This document shows, in pieces, positions 46,086-56,439 of a stretch of 64,000 bases of DNA. The position numbers were made by a program, and so were the translations under genes. The stretch spans positions 11,276,277-11,340,276 of the forward strand of contig NC_134158.1 of assembly GCF_033958435.1 (NCBI RefSeq), in the 5' to 3' direction. Every line of letters begins with the position of its first letter. The stretch's first letter is position 1. The notes under the pieces are model-generated. The model searched no databases and had not been told where the DNA came from. It saw only the letters and a list, made by a program, of their open reading frames with translations. The stretch is from Carettochelys insculpta (Eukaryota; Chordata; Testudines; Carettochelyidae).

Positions 46086-49000
46086 GTGCCCGCGGGGGCG
46101 GGGCCGGGGAGCGCGAGCGCCCCTCCCCAGTCACGCGGCTGGGGCCGAGGTTGGGGGGCGGGGGGACCCCAAGGTGGGGTGGGCGGAGGGAGCCTGCAGG
46201 GGCGGGGGGACCCCAAGGGGGAGTGGGCAGAGGGAGCCTGCAAGTACTGGGGGACCCCAAGGGGGAGTGGGTGGGAGGAGCCTGCAGGGGCAGGGGGACC
46301 CCAAGGGGTAGTGGGTGGGAGGAGCCTGCAGGGACGAGGGGACCCCAAGGGGGATGGGCGGGGGGAGCCTGCAGGGGTGGGGGCCCCCCAAGGGCGGAGG
46401 GCAGAGGGAGCCTGCAGGGACGAGGGGACCCCAAGGGGGAGTGGGCGGAGGGAGCCTGCAAGCACTGGGGGACCTCAAGGCGGGAGTGGGTGAAAGGAGC
46501 CTGCAGGGGCTGGAGCATCACCTGAGGATTTTGAGGGCTCCCTGAGCCTGGGGGATGTTCCTGGGGGGCCTGAGGGGAGAGGCTTATGGGACCTCCCCAC
46601 ATGCAGGAGTTCTGGATTCCCTCCATCCCCTTCTGGCTGTGGTTCTCCCCGTGACGGGTGGTGGCAGGCAGGACGAGGGGCATTGCTGTCTGCGGGGGGG
46701 CATTCCTCGGGGTTCCTGCTGCGGTTCGGGAGGCTCCCTGCAGCTGGGGATGCTGGGTTCCACCACCCCCTCTCTGACGCTGGTGCGCCCCGGCAGGTGG
46801 GAGCAGTGGGATCGGGCGTGCTGTGTGTGCCCGGCTGGCCCAGGAAGGGGCGCTGGTGGTCGTGGCTGACCGAAATGAAGCAGGGGCTGCCGAGACGATG
46901 CAGGGGCTGCCACGGGGGGAGCCAGGCCAGGAGCACGAGGCATTTGGGGTTGACGTCGGCTCTGCCCCCAGCGTGGAGGAGCTCATGACTCGGATCCGGG
47001 TAATGGCTGGAGAGAACCCAGGAGTGCGGGATCTACCCCTGTAATCCATAGGTTCCTCTCCACTCCGAGAGAACCCAGGAGTCCTGGCTCCCACCCCACC
47101 AGTCTAGCCACTAGACCCCACTGCCCTCCTTGGGAACACAGGTGTCCCGACCCCCTCTGCCTCCCCGTACACACGCCCTAACCACAAGAACCCCTGGACT
47201 CCTAGCGAACCCAGGTGCCCTGACCCCCTGCTGTCCCCAGGGCCGGTTCTCTGCCCCGCCTCGGGTCTGTGTGAACTGTGCTGGGATCACCATGGACGAG
47301 TTCTTGCTCAAACAGACAGAGGCAGCGTTCGATGAAGTGCTCCGTGTCAACCTCAAGGTACGGGGGGCTCAGGATGGGGGATGGCCCCCCCACTGGGACC
47401 CTCCAGACTAACTTGCTTATCTGCTCCCCAGGGAACCTTCCTCGTCACCCAGGCTGTGGCACGAAGGATGGTGGAGGGTGGAGTCCCTGGAGGGTCCATA
47501 ATCAACATGGGCAGCATAGTGGGAAAGGTGAGAGCTGTGAGCTTCCTCAAAACAGTGCCCTGCTGCAGAACAGGGGAGCTGATTGTGGGGGCTCTTTGAC
47601 GGGGTTCGGGGTCCCCCAGGCTCTGCCCCCCCTCTGCAGGCAGGAGTGTGATGGGGTTCAGGTGTCCCCCCAAGCTCTGCTCCCTGTCCGCAGGCGGGAG
47701 TGTGATGGGGTTTGGGGGTCCCCAGGCTCTGCACCCCATCTGCAGGCAGGAGTGTGATGGGGTTTGGGGGTCCCCAGGCTCTGCCCCCCGTCCGCAGGCA
47801 GGACTGTGATCGGGTTTGGGGGTCCCCCAAACTCTGCCCCCTGTCCACAGGCAGGACTGTGATGGGGTTTGGGGGTCCCCCAGGCTCTGCCCCCCGTCCG
47901 CAGGCAGGAGTGTGACGGGGTTCGGGGTCCCCCAGGCTCTGCCCCCTGTCCGTAGGCAGGAGTGTGATTGGGTTCAGGTTTCCCCCCAAGCTCTGCTCCC
48001 CATCCGCAGGCAGGAGTGTGATTGGTTCAGGGTCCCCAGGCTCTGCACCCCATCTGCAGGCAGGAGTGTGATGGGGTTTGGGGGTCCCCAAGCTCTGCCC
48101 CTGTCCCCAGGCAGGAGTGACTCTCACTGGCAGGAGAACAACGGGTTTATTAGCCGACAGGACACAGCGTCGTACAGAGGAGTCAGTACAGCAGGCAGAG
48201 ACAGCCAGTCCCATCCATGCTGGGGAGAGGAGGCCCCGAGGGGCCCCCAGAGCTGGGGCCTGGCCCCCTCCTTTGTCTCTCTCTCTCCCAGCCCAGACTC
48301 ACTGCTTCCAACTCCCAGTTCCAATTCAGACCCCTCAGGCTCCACCTCCCCCTTTGTCTGCCGCCCGGAGGTGTCACCTGGGCGCCAAGTTACCCCAGCA
48401 GGAGCCCCCCGCCCTCTGTGAGCCACTCACGTACACACACAGGTATCCCCCACTACATCACATCTCTCCCCCCTTCCAGACCGACCTGAGCGGGGTCACT
48501 CAGCCAGTGACCTGGGGAAGTTCGGGGCCCTCCCTGTGTGACAGGGCATTGGCTGTACCCTCGGTGCTCCCCTTGATGTTACCACCTCCACGTAGTGATC
48601 CTTCAGTGGGAGGCTCCAAGTCAGCAGCTTGGTCTTGGCCCTTTTCGTGTGATGCAGTCGGGCAAGTCCCGTTGGTTCCCTCGGGTTGGTTGGTCTCCCT
48701 GCTTCGGTCTCCGGTCCATCAGCCGCGTTCTCAAGTCAGGCAGGCAGAGCCCATCCGGCTGCTGCAGCACCAGCAGATCAAACAGTTCTTCTCTGGTCTG
48801 GGCCCTGCCCTGTCTGCCCACCAGCCCATACAGCTGCTCCAGCCCGTGTTTGGAATTCAGTTACAGTCCAGTAAAGGAAGGTGCAAATGTTTTCCCTCCT
48901 TGGCATTTAGCCAGACCACCAAAATGGTTGGGTGCCTCAGTTTCCCCTTCCATGCCACACAATAGGTTTGGAATGTTCCTCCTCATGTGAGAGGTTGCAA

Positions 49001-52000
49001 GACTAGTTACAGGGAACAACGGTGACATTTCACAATTACAAACTCCTTCAGTGTACAATTCCTGCTTCTACATCCATGTCATCATGTTACATGGCTCTTT
49101 CCAAACAGTCAGTACATGGTACAATTTTACAGCTTTTGGTAGCAGCACCCCTTGGTTACAGCAGTCAGCGTGAGTAACAGAACAAACCCATTGCAACTGT
49201 ACATCTACATTGCTCTTGGTAGACCACAACCTTTGTGTAACCTCCTTGAGAATCTGGTATTTTGGGGATAAATGGCTGAGGCCTTTCTTAGCACCATCAA
49301 GTTCTAATCTTCTCCCTTGCCCCCTGGGGTGGAAATCTGATCTCTCTGGCTGTGCCCTCCCTTCTAACAAGAGCTGGGCCATTGATGATCTCAGGGAGAC
49401 GGCCCCTCCCAGCCAGCCTGGAAATCTGCAAACAAACTGGTTTCTAAAAGTTGCTTTGTGAGTCCCAGACTCAGAATCCACATGGAGGAATCCGTGTTTA
49501 TCCCTTATCGGCCCACCAGGCCCAAAGCTCCTTTGTCCTTCCACCTCCAACTACTGCCTCCCCATGGAATCAGAAGTGGAGTCCAGGGTGAGAATATAAG
49601 TGTTTCCACCATCTGGAGATGGGGAGTTGCTGGCTCTCTCCTGCATCCTACAGAGACTGACTGTGCAGCTATTTTACTTGGTTCTCACAGGGCTGCTCAC
49701 ACTCCCTGGTAGTTTTCACTTTACTTGGACCAACTTCCAACTCCTGAGAAACTTTTACCCTGCCTGCTTTGGACCCTTGCAGAGCACAGCCAGTGGTTTC
49801 ACACTCAGGCAGGTCCTGGCCATCAGGAGCTGAAACAAACTTCTCCCCAGGCAAAGGGCTGCTCTGGCTCTCACAGACAAGCACCTTTCCTGTTCACTCT
49901 CCTTCACCTCACTCCCACTTTCTGCAGTCCCCACAGGCTGCTCAGGAAAAGTTTCAGGGAAATTCTCTTCCGCAAGAGCTCCCCCAAACAACAACTCACC
50001 CCTGTCTGCCTCCATGGGGGCACTGCTGCCTTGAGCCACAACCAGCTCCTGGGTTTCACCTATGCCCAGGATCACTTCTGGCCCGTTAGGCAGATTCCCA
50101 CATAATCCCCCTCCAGGCAGACAGCCAGTACCACCGGACAGAAGGTTAGGATCCCTTTCCTCCCTTCTGCTACCAGCTCCTTTATCTTCATCAGTCAGCG
50201 TAACTCCATTGCCAGTCTGCTCTTCCTGTGTCCTGGCTGGAGGATGACTCTGGTCATACAGAGTCCTCTCACCCCTCCCAGGAACACCTCAGCATCAGGC
50301 AGAGAGCAAGTACCAGAATTGTCTGGTCTCTGGGATTCCCTGATGATACTAACTGGATCAGACCGAGTTAAAGCATCATCCTCCCTGAGAGACACAGAGG
50401 CAGGCCCACTTCCCATCTGGGCTTTAGCTGCCCTCAGCTCCAGCTCTGGGATCTTGGCCCCATCGTCAGCCCCCACAGGCTCAGACAAAGGATTCACTTC
50501 CCTGGAAGCAGAAGCACCTTTCTTGCACCAAGGACCAGCGTCCTTATCAGGGATACCACTGCCCATCCCAGAGCCATTCCCTCTGTTCCAGCCCCCATGG
50601 CTGGATTCAGGGTCACACCTGAAATGCTCTTTCCTGGTGGTTCCCTCTCCAACCACCATCCTCCTCAGACAATGGACGAGGGAACTCATTGGCACCTTTT
50701 CCAAACGCAGGCTCTGCTCTCTCCCCAGGCTGCTGCTGCTGTTCAACACAGACAGACAATGGGAGACACTGTCTCCTTTCTCCCAGTCCCCCGGCTGGTC
50801 TCCACACACACACACAAGGTGGAGCAGCTTCTCTCACAGACAACTTGCCATTCCCAGTGGACAAGCTGCTTTCCTGCACAGACACACAGGCACCTTCCTC
50901 GGCCCAGGCCTGGAAAACTCTTCACAGGTCTGTCTTAGCCACTAGTAGATGATGGGTTGGAATCGCTCCTTCCCTCCTTGAGCTGCGGCAGGCCCCTCGG
51001 TTCAGAGCTCCAGGCAGTCCCGGGTTCCCTGCCCCGATCTGGGCTCACCACTGCAGGAGTTTCCTTAACCCTCAGCTCTGCCACAGCACATCCACGCTGC
51101 CTTGTCCAGCTCCTTTAATCTGGATTCAGTTTCCAGTTGCTGCTGTTTCACAGCGGAGTTGCTCAGCGTGGTTGCAGGCTCTCAGGCCGATGCCCTCTGC
51201 ACCCCACAATTCCTGGAAGAATCCCTTCAGTGTGTCAGGCTCCTTGCAGGTCACAGGCTCCCCGGGGTTAGACCGTAGGCCCCTCTGGGACTGACTCCAA
51301 CAGGCTCCCAGAGGAACCTCTTCTTCAGTGTGACACCCGCTCTCAAGGACCATGAACTCACTGTCTTGGGAAGAACTCATTCAGCGTCAGCCTCCTCGTG
51401 GGTCACTTGTTCCTGGGGGTTGGGCCCTCGGCCCCTCCACCTTCTGGGACCGACTCCAACTGACTCCCAGGAGTAACCCCCCTGGGGTGGGACACCCCCT
51501 CTCAAGGACCATGACTGCAGTTGCTCAGGTTCAGCCCAGGCCCCTCCGCCTTGGGGAACTGCACCTCACTGCCCGTCAGCACACCTGAGTCTCTCTGGCC
51601 CCCCTTCTTCCTCCTGGGTCCCCGTCACTTACTGCTGAATGCTCCATCCTCAGGGGGTGAAGTACATCCCACTTCTGACACCAGTGTGATGGGGTTTGGG
51701 GTTCCCCAAGCTCTGCACCCCGTCTGCAGGCAGGAGTGACTCTCACTTGGCAGGAAAACAGCGGGTTTGTGAGCTGACACGACACAGCGTCGTACAGAGG
51801 AGTCAGTGCAGCCGGCAGAGACAGCCAGTCCCATCCATGCCAGGGAGAGGAGGCCCCGAGGGGCCCCCAGAGCTGGGGCCTGGCCCCCTCCTTGGTCTCG
51901 CTCTCTCCCAGCCCAGACTCACTGCTCCCAACTCCCAGTTCCAATTCAGACCCCTTGGGCTCCACCTGCCCCTTTGTCTGCAGTCCAGAGGTGTCACCGG

Positions 52001-55000
52001 GGCGCCAGGTTACCCCAGCAGGAGCCCTGCACCCTGTGTGACTGACACACACGCGCGTATCCCCCACTCCATCACAGGTAGCAAACTGTGGAGCAGTGCC
52101 TGGAGTGGCAGATTAGAGGGGGCTGTGAGCTTCCCAGGAGCAGTGCCGTGGGAGGGATAATGAGGGGGCTGGGATCTTCCCGAGGTCGGTGCTTGGGAGG
52201 GGATGGGGGAGCTGGGGGCTTCCCCAGAGCAGTGTCATGAAGGAGATTGTAGTGGGCAGTGTTCCCTGTCAGCTGAGCACTTGGGTGGCCACCCAGGAGA
52301 GGCTCAGGGCCCCCGGCTGACCGGCAGAGCGCCTCCCGCCAGCAGCCTCTGCTCTTGTGGGCGGTGCACATAAGTCGTACTTCATCCCAGAGGTTAGAAA
52401 TGAGAGGGAGCCCAGGTAGCGGCTGTGAGCTTCTCTGGGGCAGTGCCCTGAACTCGCTGTCCTGATCCCTGCAGGTGGGGAACCTGGGGCAAGTGAGCTA
52501 TTCTGCATCCAAGGCCGGCGTGGAGGGGCTGACAAAGACGGCTGCCAAAGAGCTGGCCAGGTGGGGCTGGACAGTCCAGCTGGGAGGGCTGGGGCGGGGG
52601 CAGCGCAGGCCGCAGGGGCGGCTGGGGGTGAGGGTGGGGCAGGTCGAGGGGGGCTGGGAGGAGTACAGGGGAATCGTGGGTGGGGTGGGGGCAGCGCAGG
52701 CCGCAGGGGCGGCTGGGGGTGCGGGTGGGGCAGGTCGAGGGGGGCTGGGAGGAGTACAGGGGAATCGGTGGGGTGGGGGCTCTGCTGGGAGGGCTGGGGC
52801 GGGGGCAGCGCAGGCCGCAGGGGCGGCTGGGGGTGCGGGTGGGGCAGGTCGAGGGGGGCTGGGAGGAGTACAGGGGAATCGTGGGTGGGGGTGGGGGCTC
52901 TGCTGGGAGGGCTGGGGCGGGGGCAGCGCAGGCCGCAGGGGCGGCTGGGGGTGAGGGTGGGGCAGGTCGAGGGGGGCTGGGAGGAGTACAGGGGAATCGT
53001 GGGTGGGGTGGGGGCAGCGCAGGCTGCAGGGGCGGCTGGGGGTGCAGGTGGGGCAGGTCGAGGGGGGCTGGGAGGAGTACAGGGGAATCGGTGGGGTGAG
53101 GGTGGGGGCTCTGCTGGGAGGATGGGGCGGGGGCAGCGCAGGCCGCGGGGCGGCTGGGGGTGCGGGTGGGGCAGGTCGAGGGGGGCTGGGAGGAGTACAG
53201 GGGAATCGTGGGTGGGGTGGGGGCAGCGCAGGCCGCGGGGCGGCTGGGGGTGCAGGTGGGGCAGGTCGAGGGGGGCTGGGAGGAGTACAGGGGAATCGGT
53301 GGGGTGGGGGCTCTGCTGGGAGGATGGGGCGGGGGCAGCGCAGGCCGCGGGGCGGCTGGGGGTGCGGGTGGGGCAGGTCGAGGGGGGCTGGGAGGAGTAC
53401 AGGGGAATCGGTGGGGTGGGGGCTCTGCTGGGAGGATGGGGCGGGGGCAGCGCAGGCCGCGGGGCGGCTGGGGGTGCGGGTGGGGCAGGTCGAGGGGGGC
53501 TGGGAGGAGTACAGGGGAATCGGTGGGGTGGGGGCTCTGCTGGGAGGATGGGGCGGGGGCAGCGCAGGCCGCGGGGCGGCTGGGGGTGCGGGTGGGGCAG
53601 GTCGAGGGGGGCTGGGAGGAGTACAGGGGAATCGTGGGTGGGGGTGGGGGCTCTGCTGGGCGGGCTGGGGTGGGGGCAGCGCAGGCCGCAGGGGCGGCTG
53701 GGGGTGCGGGTGGGGCAGGTCGAGGGGGGCTGGGAGGAGTACAGGGGAATCGTGGGTGGGGTGGGGGCAGCGCAGGCTGCAGGGGCGGCTGGGGGTGCAG
53801 GTGGGGCAGGTCGAGGGGGGCTGGGAGGAGTACAGGGGAATCGGTGGGGTGAGGGTGGGGGCTCTGCTGGGAGGATGGGGCGGGGGCTGAGCGAGGTGGA
53901 GGTTGTGTGGCATCAGGCTGGGAGGATTGTGGGGAAGGGACCCAGGGGAGCTGCGGTGACCAGGCTGGGGTGGAGGTTGGGGACAGCGTTCTGGGGGTCG
54001 GGGGCAGTGAGACGGGGGAGCTGTCATGACCAGGCTGGGGGCTTCTCTCTCTCTATGCCCCCACCCCACAGATTCGGGATCCGCTGTAATGTCGTGTTGC
54101 CGGGGTTCGTCGTCAGCCCCATGACAGACAAGGTGCCTGCCAAAGTGCTACAGAAGGTAATGGGGGGCTGAGCACTATGATTCCGCTGCCTTCAGAGAGC
54201 CTTTTCTGTATCCCCCACAGCCCCCTGTGCCCCTCTGCCCCATATTCCCTCAGCCCTGACAACCATCTCTGCCCCACCTGAGCGCCACAGCGCCCTCTGC
54301 CTTCTCTCTCTCTTCCCCTTGTCACTCCAGCCCCATGGGTTCCCTCTGCCCCTTTAGCCATATGGCCAGGCCACCCTTCCCTCTAAACAACCTGCCCTGT
54401 GTTCACCCAGTCACCCCACCCCATCCTGTCCCAGACACCCCAGTACCCTCCTCCCCTGAACCCCACAATCCCTCTGCACCCCTTATTCCTGCCCAGTTAC
54501 CCACATTGCTCCACTGCCCAGGTTCTTGGGGATGGAGATATTGGAGCTGTGAGCTTCCTCGGAGCAGTGCCCTGGGTGGGGCTGCGCTTTGTGGAGTGGT
54601 ACCCCCGGGAAGCACTGTCCCCCCAGAGGCACTGCTGTGTGAAAGCCCCCACAGGACTCTCCTGAAGCACCCCACCCATAGCCCCTTATCTGCCCCCCAC
54701 CTGCAGCCCTGCTCCTTCCCCTGGAGGTCCATGCCCCCATTGCCTTCAGGTGCAGGGGGCGCTGTGCTCCCCAGCTCTCTGTGACCCCCTTCTGCTGCTC
54801 AGTTTGCAGGGATGGTGCCCTTGGGACGACTTGGGGACCCTGCAGGTGAGACTCCTGGCTCTCAGTGCCCTGTGCATGGGGGTGGGATGTGCTGGGCATG
54901 AGGGGTGGGGGCACAGAGATGGGAGGGGACGGGGGCTGATGTGGGGTGTTGCAGGCATGTCCCGGGGGGGGGGTTCTGTGATGCTCCCCTGCCCCAAGGG

Positions 55001-55469
55001 GAGGGGCTGTGCCCCCCCCCCGCATACGCAGCTGTTTCTGACCCTTGCTCCCAACTCCAGAGGTTGCTGATGTCTGCGCCTTCCTGGCTTCAGATGACAG
55101 TCGCTATATCACGGGGGCCAGTGTGGAAGTGACAGGTATGGGGGTGCTGGGAGCCAGGACGCCTGGGTTCTCCCTGGCTCTAGGAGGGCAGTGGGGCTGG
55201 TGGTTAGAGCAGGGGCTGGGAGCCAGGACTCCCAGGTTCTCCCTGGCTCTAGGAGGGCAGTGGGGTTGGTGGTTAGAGCAGGGGCTGGGAGCCAGGACTC
55301 CTGGGTTCTCTCCTGGGTCTGAGAACAGGGGGTCCTGGTGGGTTGGAGACTTCAGAGAGGGTGGGGGAACCAGTGGAGGGGGAAGGGGAGGAGGGAGAGG
55401 GAGCCAGTGGAGTCTCCCTTCTCTCGGGGGTCTCCCTCATTCTCTGTTGCAGGGGGTCTCTTTCTCTGA
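46040..55469 (+). CDS. HSD17B8, (3R)-3-hydroxyacyl/17-beta-hydroxysteroid dehydrogenase 8
   Basis: Short-chain dehydrogenase. With CBR4 the mammalian protein forms the mitochondrial 3-ketoacyl-ACP reductase, and it also oxidises estradiol. Nine exons (46040-46085, 46797-46999, 47241-47357, 47432-47527, 52475-52560, 54072-54156, 54802-54844, 55061-55135, 55453-55469) join in phase to 255 residues; the recalled human protein is 261. Rossmann motif TGGSSGIG is at residues 15-22, VVVADRN carries the acidic residue of an NAD-preferring site, and NCAG is at 95-98. Catalytic Ser150 (IINMGS), Tyr163 and Lys167 (YSASK) have normal spacing. C-terminal VLPGFVVSPMTDKVP and YITGASVEVTGGLFL match the family. 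Start: first ATG, in the CpG promoter, with MAAARRLRSALALVTG like human. Intron 4 holds an antisense LTR retrotransposon; intron 5 is mostly minisatellite. Confidence 0.97.
46135..46510. repeat. minisatellite of about 58 bp (HSD17B8 intron 1)
   Basis: Seven units: GGGGGACCCCAAGGGGGAGT, GGGCGGAGGGAGCCTGCAGG, GGC or AAGTACTG. It starts some 50 bp after the exon 1 donor. Confidence 0.93.
46797..46999 (+). CDS. HSD17B8 exon 2 (Rossmann fold)
   Basis: Acceptor CCCCGGCAG|GTGGG, donor ATCCGG|GTAATG. Encodes (G)GSSGIGRAVCARLAQEGAL, VVVADRNEAGAAETMQGLPR, and on to SVEELMTRIR. Confidence 0.96.
47000..47240 (-). repeat. tRNA-like dispersed repeat in HSD17B8 intron 2
   Basis: AGAACCCAGGAGTCCTGGCT, CCCACC, then CTAGCCACTAGACCCCACTG is the reverse complement of the TAGTGGTTAGAGC / CTGGGTTCTC repeat seen at 55140-55330. 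Two copies of the AGAACCCAGGAGT end are present. Confidence 0.5.
47241..47357 (+). CDS. HSD17B8 exon 3
   Basis: Acceptor TGTCCCCAG|GGCCGG, donor CTCAAG|GTACGG. Encodes GRFSAPPRVCVNCAGITMDE, FLLKQTEAAFDEVLRVNLK; NCAG replaces the usual SDR NNAG, as SCAG does in recalled human HSD17B8. Confidence 0.97.
47432..47527 (+). CDS. HSD17B8 exon 4 (catalytic Ser)
   Basis: Acceptor GCTCCCCAG|GGAACC, donor GGAAAG|GTGAGA. Encodes GTFLVTQAVARRMVEGGVPG, GSIINMGSIVGK. Confidence 0.97.
47590..48066. repeat. tandem copies of the LTR end
   Basis: About eight units of 50-64 bp: TGTGATGGGGTTTGGGGGTC, CCCAGGCTCTGCCCCCCGTC, CGCAGGCAGGAG. They are copies of the terminal ~55 bp of the adjoining LTR (48067 onward), expanded outward into HSD17B8 intron 4. 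The other LTR (51685) has a single copy. Confidence 0.9.
48067..48462 (-). repeat. 3' LTR of the retrotransposon
   Basis: Ends TGTGATG...CATCACA in plus-strand orientation. On the minus strand it contains CTAATAAACCC, whose AATAAA is a plausible LTR poly(A) signal; the other LTR has lost it (GCTCACAAACCC). Confidence 0.88.
48463..48477 (-). other. polypurine tract of the LTR element
   Basis: GGAAGGGGGGAGAGA on the minus strand, immediately 5' of the 3' LTR: the plus-strand-DNA primer of LTR retroelements. Confidence 0.8.
48478..51665 (-). pseudogene. degenerate internal region of the LTR element
   Basis: Several short, frame-broken minus-strand reading frames (for example 50195-50815, 49755-50075, 51126-51380). 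One stretch near 51075-51130 reads KQQQLE...RLKELDKAA and may be a gag-like coiled coil. No pol or env signature is recognised. Coding capacity appears lost. Confidence 0.5.
51666..51683 (-). other. tRNA-Leu primer-binding site
   Basis: TGGTGTCAGAAGTGGGAT on the minus strand, one base after the 5' LTR. It is fully complementary to the recalled 3' end of vertebrate tRNA-Leu (ATCCCACTTCTGACA plus CCA). Confidence 0.8.
51685..52076 (-). repeat. 5' LTR of the retrotransposon
   Basis: 392 bp bounded by the TGTGATG/CATCACA terminal inverted words. It contains the same CACAGCGTCGTACAGAGGAG and GCCCCGAGGGGCCCCCAGAG blocks as the 3' LTR. Confidence 0.88.
52077..52474. repeat. degenerate GCTGTGAGCTTCC repeat (HSD17B8 introns)
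   Basis: Units of about 50-60 bp with GGCTGTGAGCTTCCCAGGAG, CAGTGCC. Single related copies occur at 47530-47570 and 54545-54575. The last unit runs into the exon 5 acceptor. Confidence 0.7.
52475..52560 (+). CDS. HSD17B8 exon 5 (catalytic Tyr/Lys)
   Basis: Acceptor GATCCCTGCAG|GTGGGG, donor GGCCAG|GTGGGG. Encodes VGNLGQVSYSASKAGVEGLT, KTAAKELA(R) with YSASK. Confidence 0.97.
52565..53890. repeat. minisatellite of 80-115 bp (HSD17B8 intron 5)
   Basis: About 14 units: GGGGGCAGCGCAGGCCGCAG, GGGCGGCTGGGGGTGCGGGT, GGGGCAGGTCGAGGGGGGCT, GGGAGGAGTACAGGGGAATC, with or without a GGGGCTCTGCTGGGAGG block. It starts within about 30 bp of the exon 5 donor. Strongly G-rich on the transcribed gene's sense strand. 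Confidence 0.97.
54072..54156 (+). CDS. HSD17B8 exon 6
   Basis: Acceptor CACCCCACAG|ATTCGG, donor CAGAAG|GTAATG. Encodes (R)FGIRCNVVLPGFVVSPMTD, KVPAKVLQK. Confidence 0.97.
54157..54801. other. HSD17B8 intron 6
   Basis: C-rich unique intron with one GCTGTGAGCTTCCTCGGAGC, AGTGCCCTG copy of the intron 4 repeat at about 54547. Otherwise nothing recognisable. Confidence 0.5.
54802..54844 (+). CDS. HSD17B8 exon 7
   Basis: 43 bp. Acceptor CTGCTCAG|TTTGCAG, donor CCTGCAG|GTGAGA. Encodes FAGMVPLGRLGDPA(E), the substrate-loop segment before the C-terminal helices. Confidence 0.95.
55061..55135 (+). CDS. HSD17B8 exon 8
   Basis: Acceptor AACTCCAG|AGGTTG, donor GTGACAG|GTATGG. Encodes (E)VADVCAFLASDDSRYITGA, SVEVT(G). 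Confidence 0.97.
55140..55330 (+). repeat. tRNA-like SINE-type repeat, tandem (HSD17B8 intron 8)
   Basis: Units of about 75 bp: GGTGGTTAGAGCAGGGGCTG (A-box-like), GGAGCCAGGACTCCTGGGTT, CTCTCC (B-box-like), GGCTCTAGGAGGGCAGTGGG. Confidence 0.5.
55453..55469 (+). CDS. HSD17B8 exon 9 (C-terminus)
   Basis: Acceptor TCTCTGTTGCAG|GGGGTC. Encodes (G)GLFL then TGA at 55467-55469. The recalled human end is GGLFM. Confidence 0.93.
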
Positions 55470-55596
55470 TGGACCTGCCCCGTGCCTGGACATGCACACC
55501 CCGCTGGGGCAAGCAGCCCCTGCCAAGTGCCTCTGAGCAGCCCCCTGCCCTGCAGGACCCAGCAGGTGGAGTTCACGGGTCCAGGGGCCAATATGA

Positions 55597-55602
55597 AATA
55601 AA
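55597..55602 (+). terminator. HSD17B8 polyadenylation signal
   Basis: Canonical AATAAA 128 bp after the stop, followed by a T-rich stretch (CCCATTGTTTCCCC). Confidence 0.8.
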
Positions 55603-55639
55603 AGTGATTGTACCCAGCTGATTCTGTCTCCCATTGTTT

Positions 55640-56150
55640 CCCCTGCTGCTCCCGGACTCCTGGGTTCTGTCCCTGGCAGTGGGGAAGGACGTGGGGGTGG
55701 GAGAAGGGAGCCCGGACTCCTGGGTTCTGTCCCCTGCAGTGGCAAAGGATGTGGGGGTGCCGGGGTTAGAGCGGCTGGGAGATGGGAGCCCGGACTCCTG
55801 GGTTCTGTCCCTGGCAGTGGGGAAGGACGTGGGGGTGGGAGAAGGGAGCCCGGACTCCTGGGTTCTGTCCCCTGCAGTGGCAAAGGATGTGGGGGTGCCG
55901 GGGTTAGAGCGGCTGGGAGATGGGAGCCCAGACTCCTGGGTTCTGTCCCTGGCAGTGGGGAAGGACGTGGGGGTGGGAGAAGGGAGCCTGGACTCCTGGG
56001 TTCTGTCCCCTGCAGTGGGGAAGGATGTGGGGGTGCTGGGGTTAGGGTGGGGGGGGGAAAGATGGGAGCCCGGACTCCTGGGTTCTGTCCCCTGCAGTGG
56101 GGAAGGATGTGGGGGTGCTGGGGTTAGGGTGAGTGGGGGTGGAGATGGGA
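55640..56150 (+). repeat. tandem CCGGACTCCTGGGTTCTGTC repeat downstream of HSD17B8
   Basis: Eight units of 58-64 bp, paired into about 125-bp higher-order repeats: GGAGCCCGGACTCCTGGGTT, CTGTCCC(C/T)(T/G)GCAGTGG, GGTGCCGGGGTTAGAGCGGC. It shares the GTTAGAGC and CTGGGTTCT words with the SINE-type repeats. Confidence 0.9.
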
Positions 56151-56439
56151 GCCTGGCTGAGCTGTCCACCTCAAACCTGCTTCCCCTGCGGCGTTCAGGA
56201 TGGTGTTATGTTAAGGGGCTCCCCTTATCGGGGGGGGGGCGTGTAGTGCAAGTGGCTGACAACTCTGCTCTGTGCACTCTGTCCCACCCTTCCTGCCTCA
56301 GTTTCCCCTCCGTTACCCAGCCCCCGCTCCCTGCTGGCCGTCGGTGGGGGTGGGGGGCTGCGTTAATGAGTGTTTGCAGCTGCAGGGCTGGGATGGTGTC
56401 TGGGGAAGAGGCTGAGACAGCCGGGGGGCAGGAGGATTA

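Larger units (their letters stand above)
48067..52076 (-). mobile_element. LTR retrotransposon / ERV-like element, antisense in HSD17B8 intron 4
   Basis: Structurally complete but internally short (about 4.0 kb) element on the minus strand. It has LTRs of 392 and 396 bp, both bounded by TGTGATG...CATCACA. An 18-base primer-binding site (51666-51683) is complementary to the 3' end of tRNA-Leu, and a polypurine tract (48463-48477, GGAAGGGGGGAGAGA) lies directly before the 3' LTR. LTRs are roughly 90% alike by eye, so the insertion is not recent. The internal 3.2 kb has only short minus-strand frames (up to about 206 codons, rich in Ser, Gly and Glu) and I see no protease, reverse transcriptase or integrase motif. 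It is decayed or non-autonomous. No clear target duplication is visible because the left edge is tandemly amplified. Confidence 0.88.

Noticed and set aside
55140..55330. Functional tRNA gene
   Set aside because: Only A- and B-box-like words are present; no cloverleaf can be formed and the unit is tandem and dispersed.
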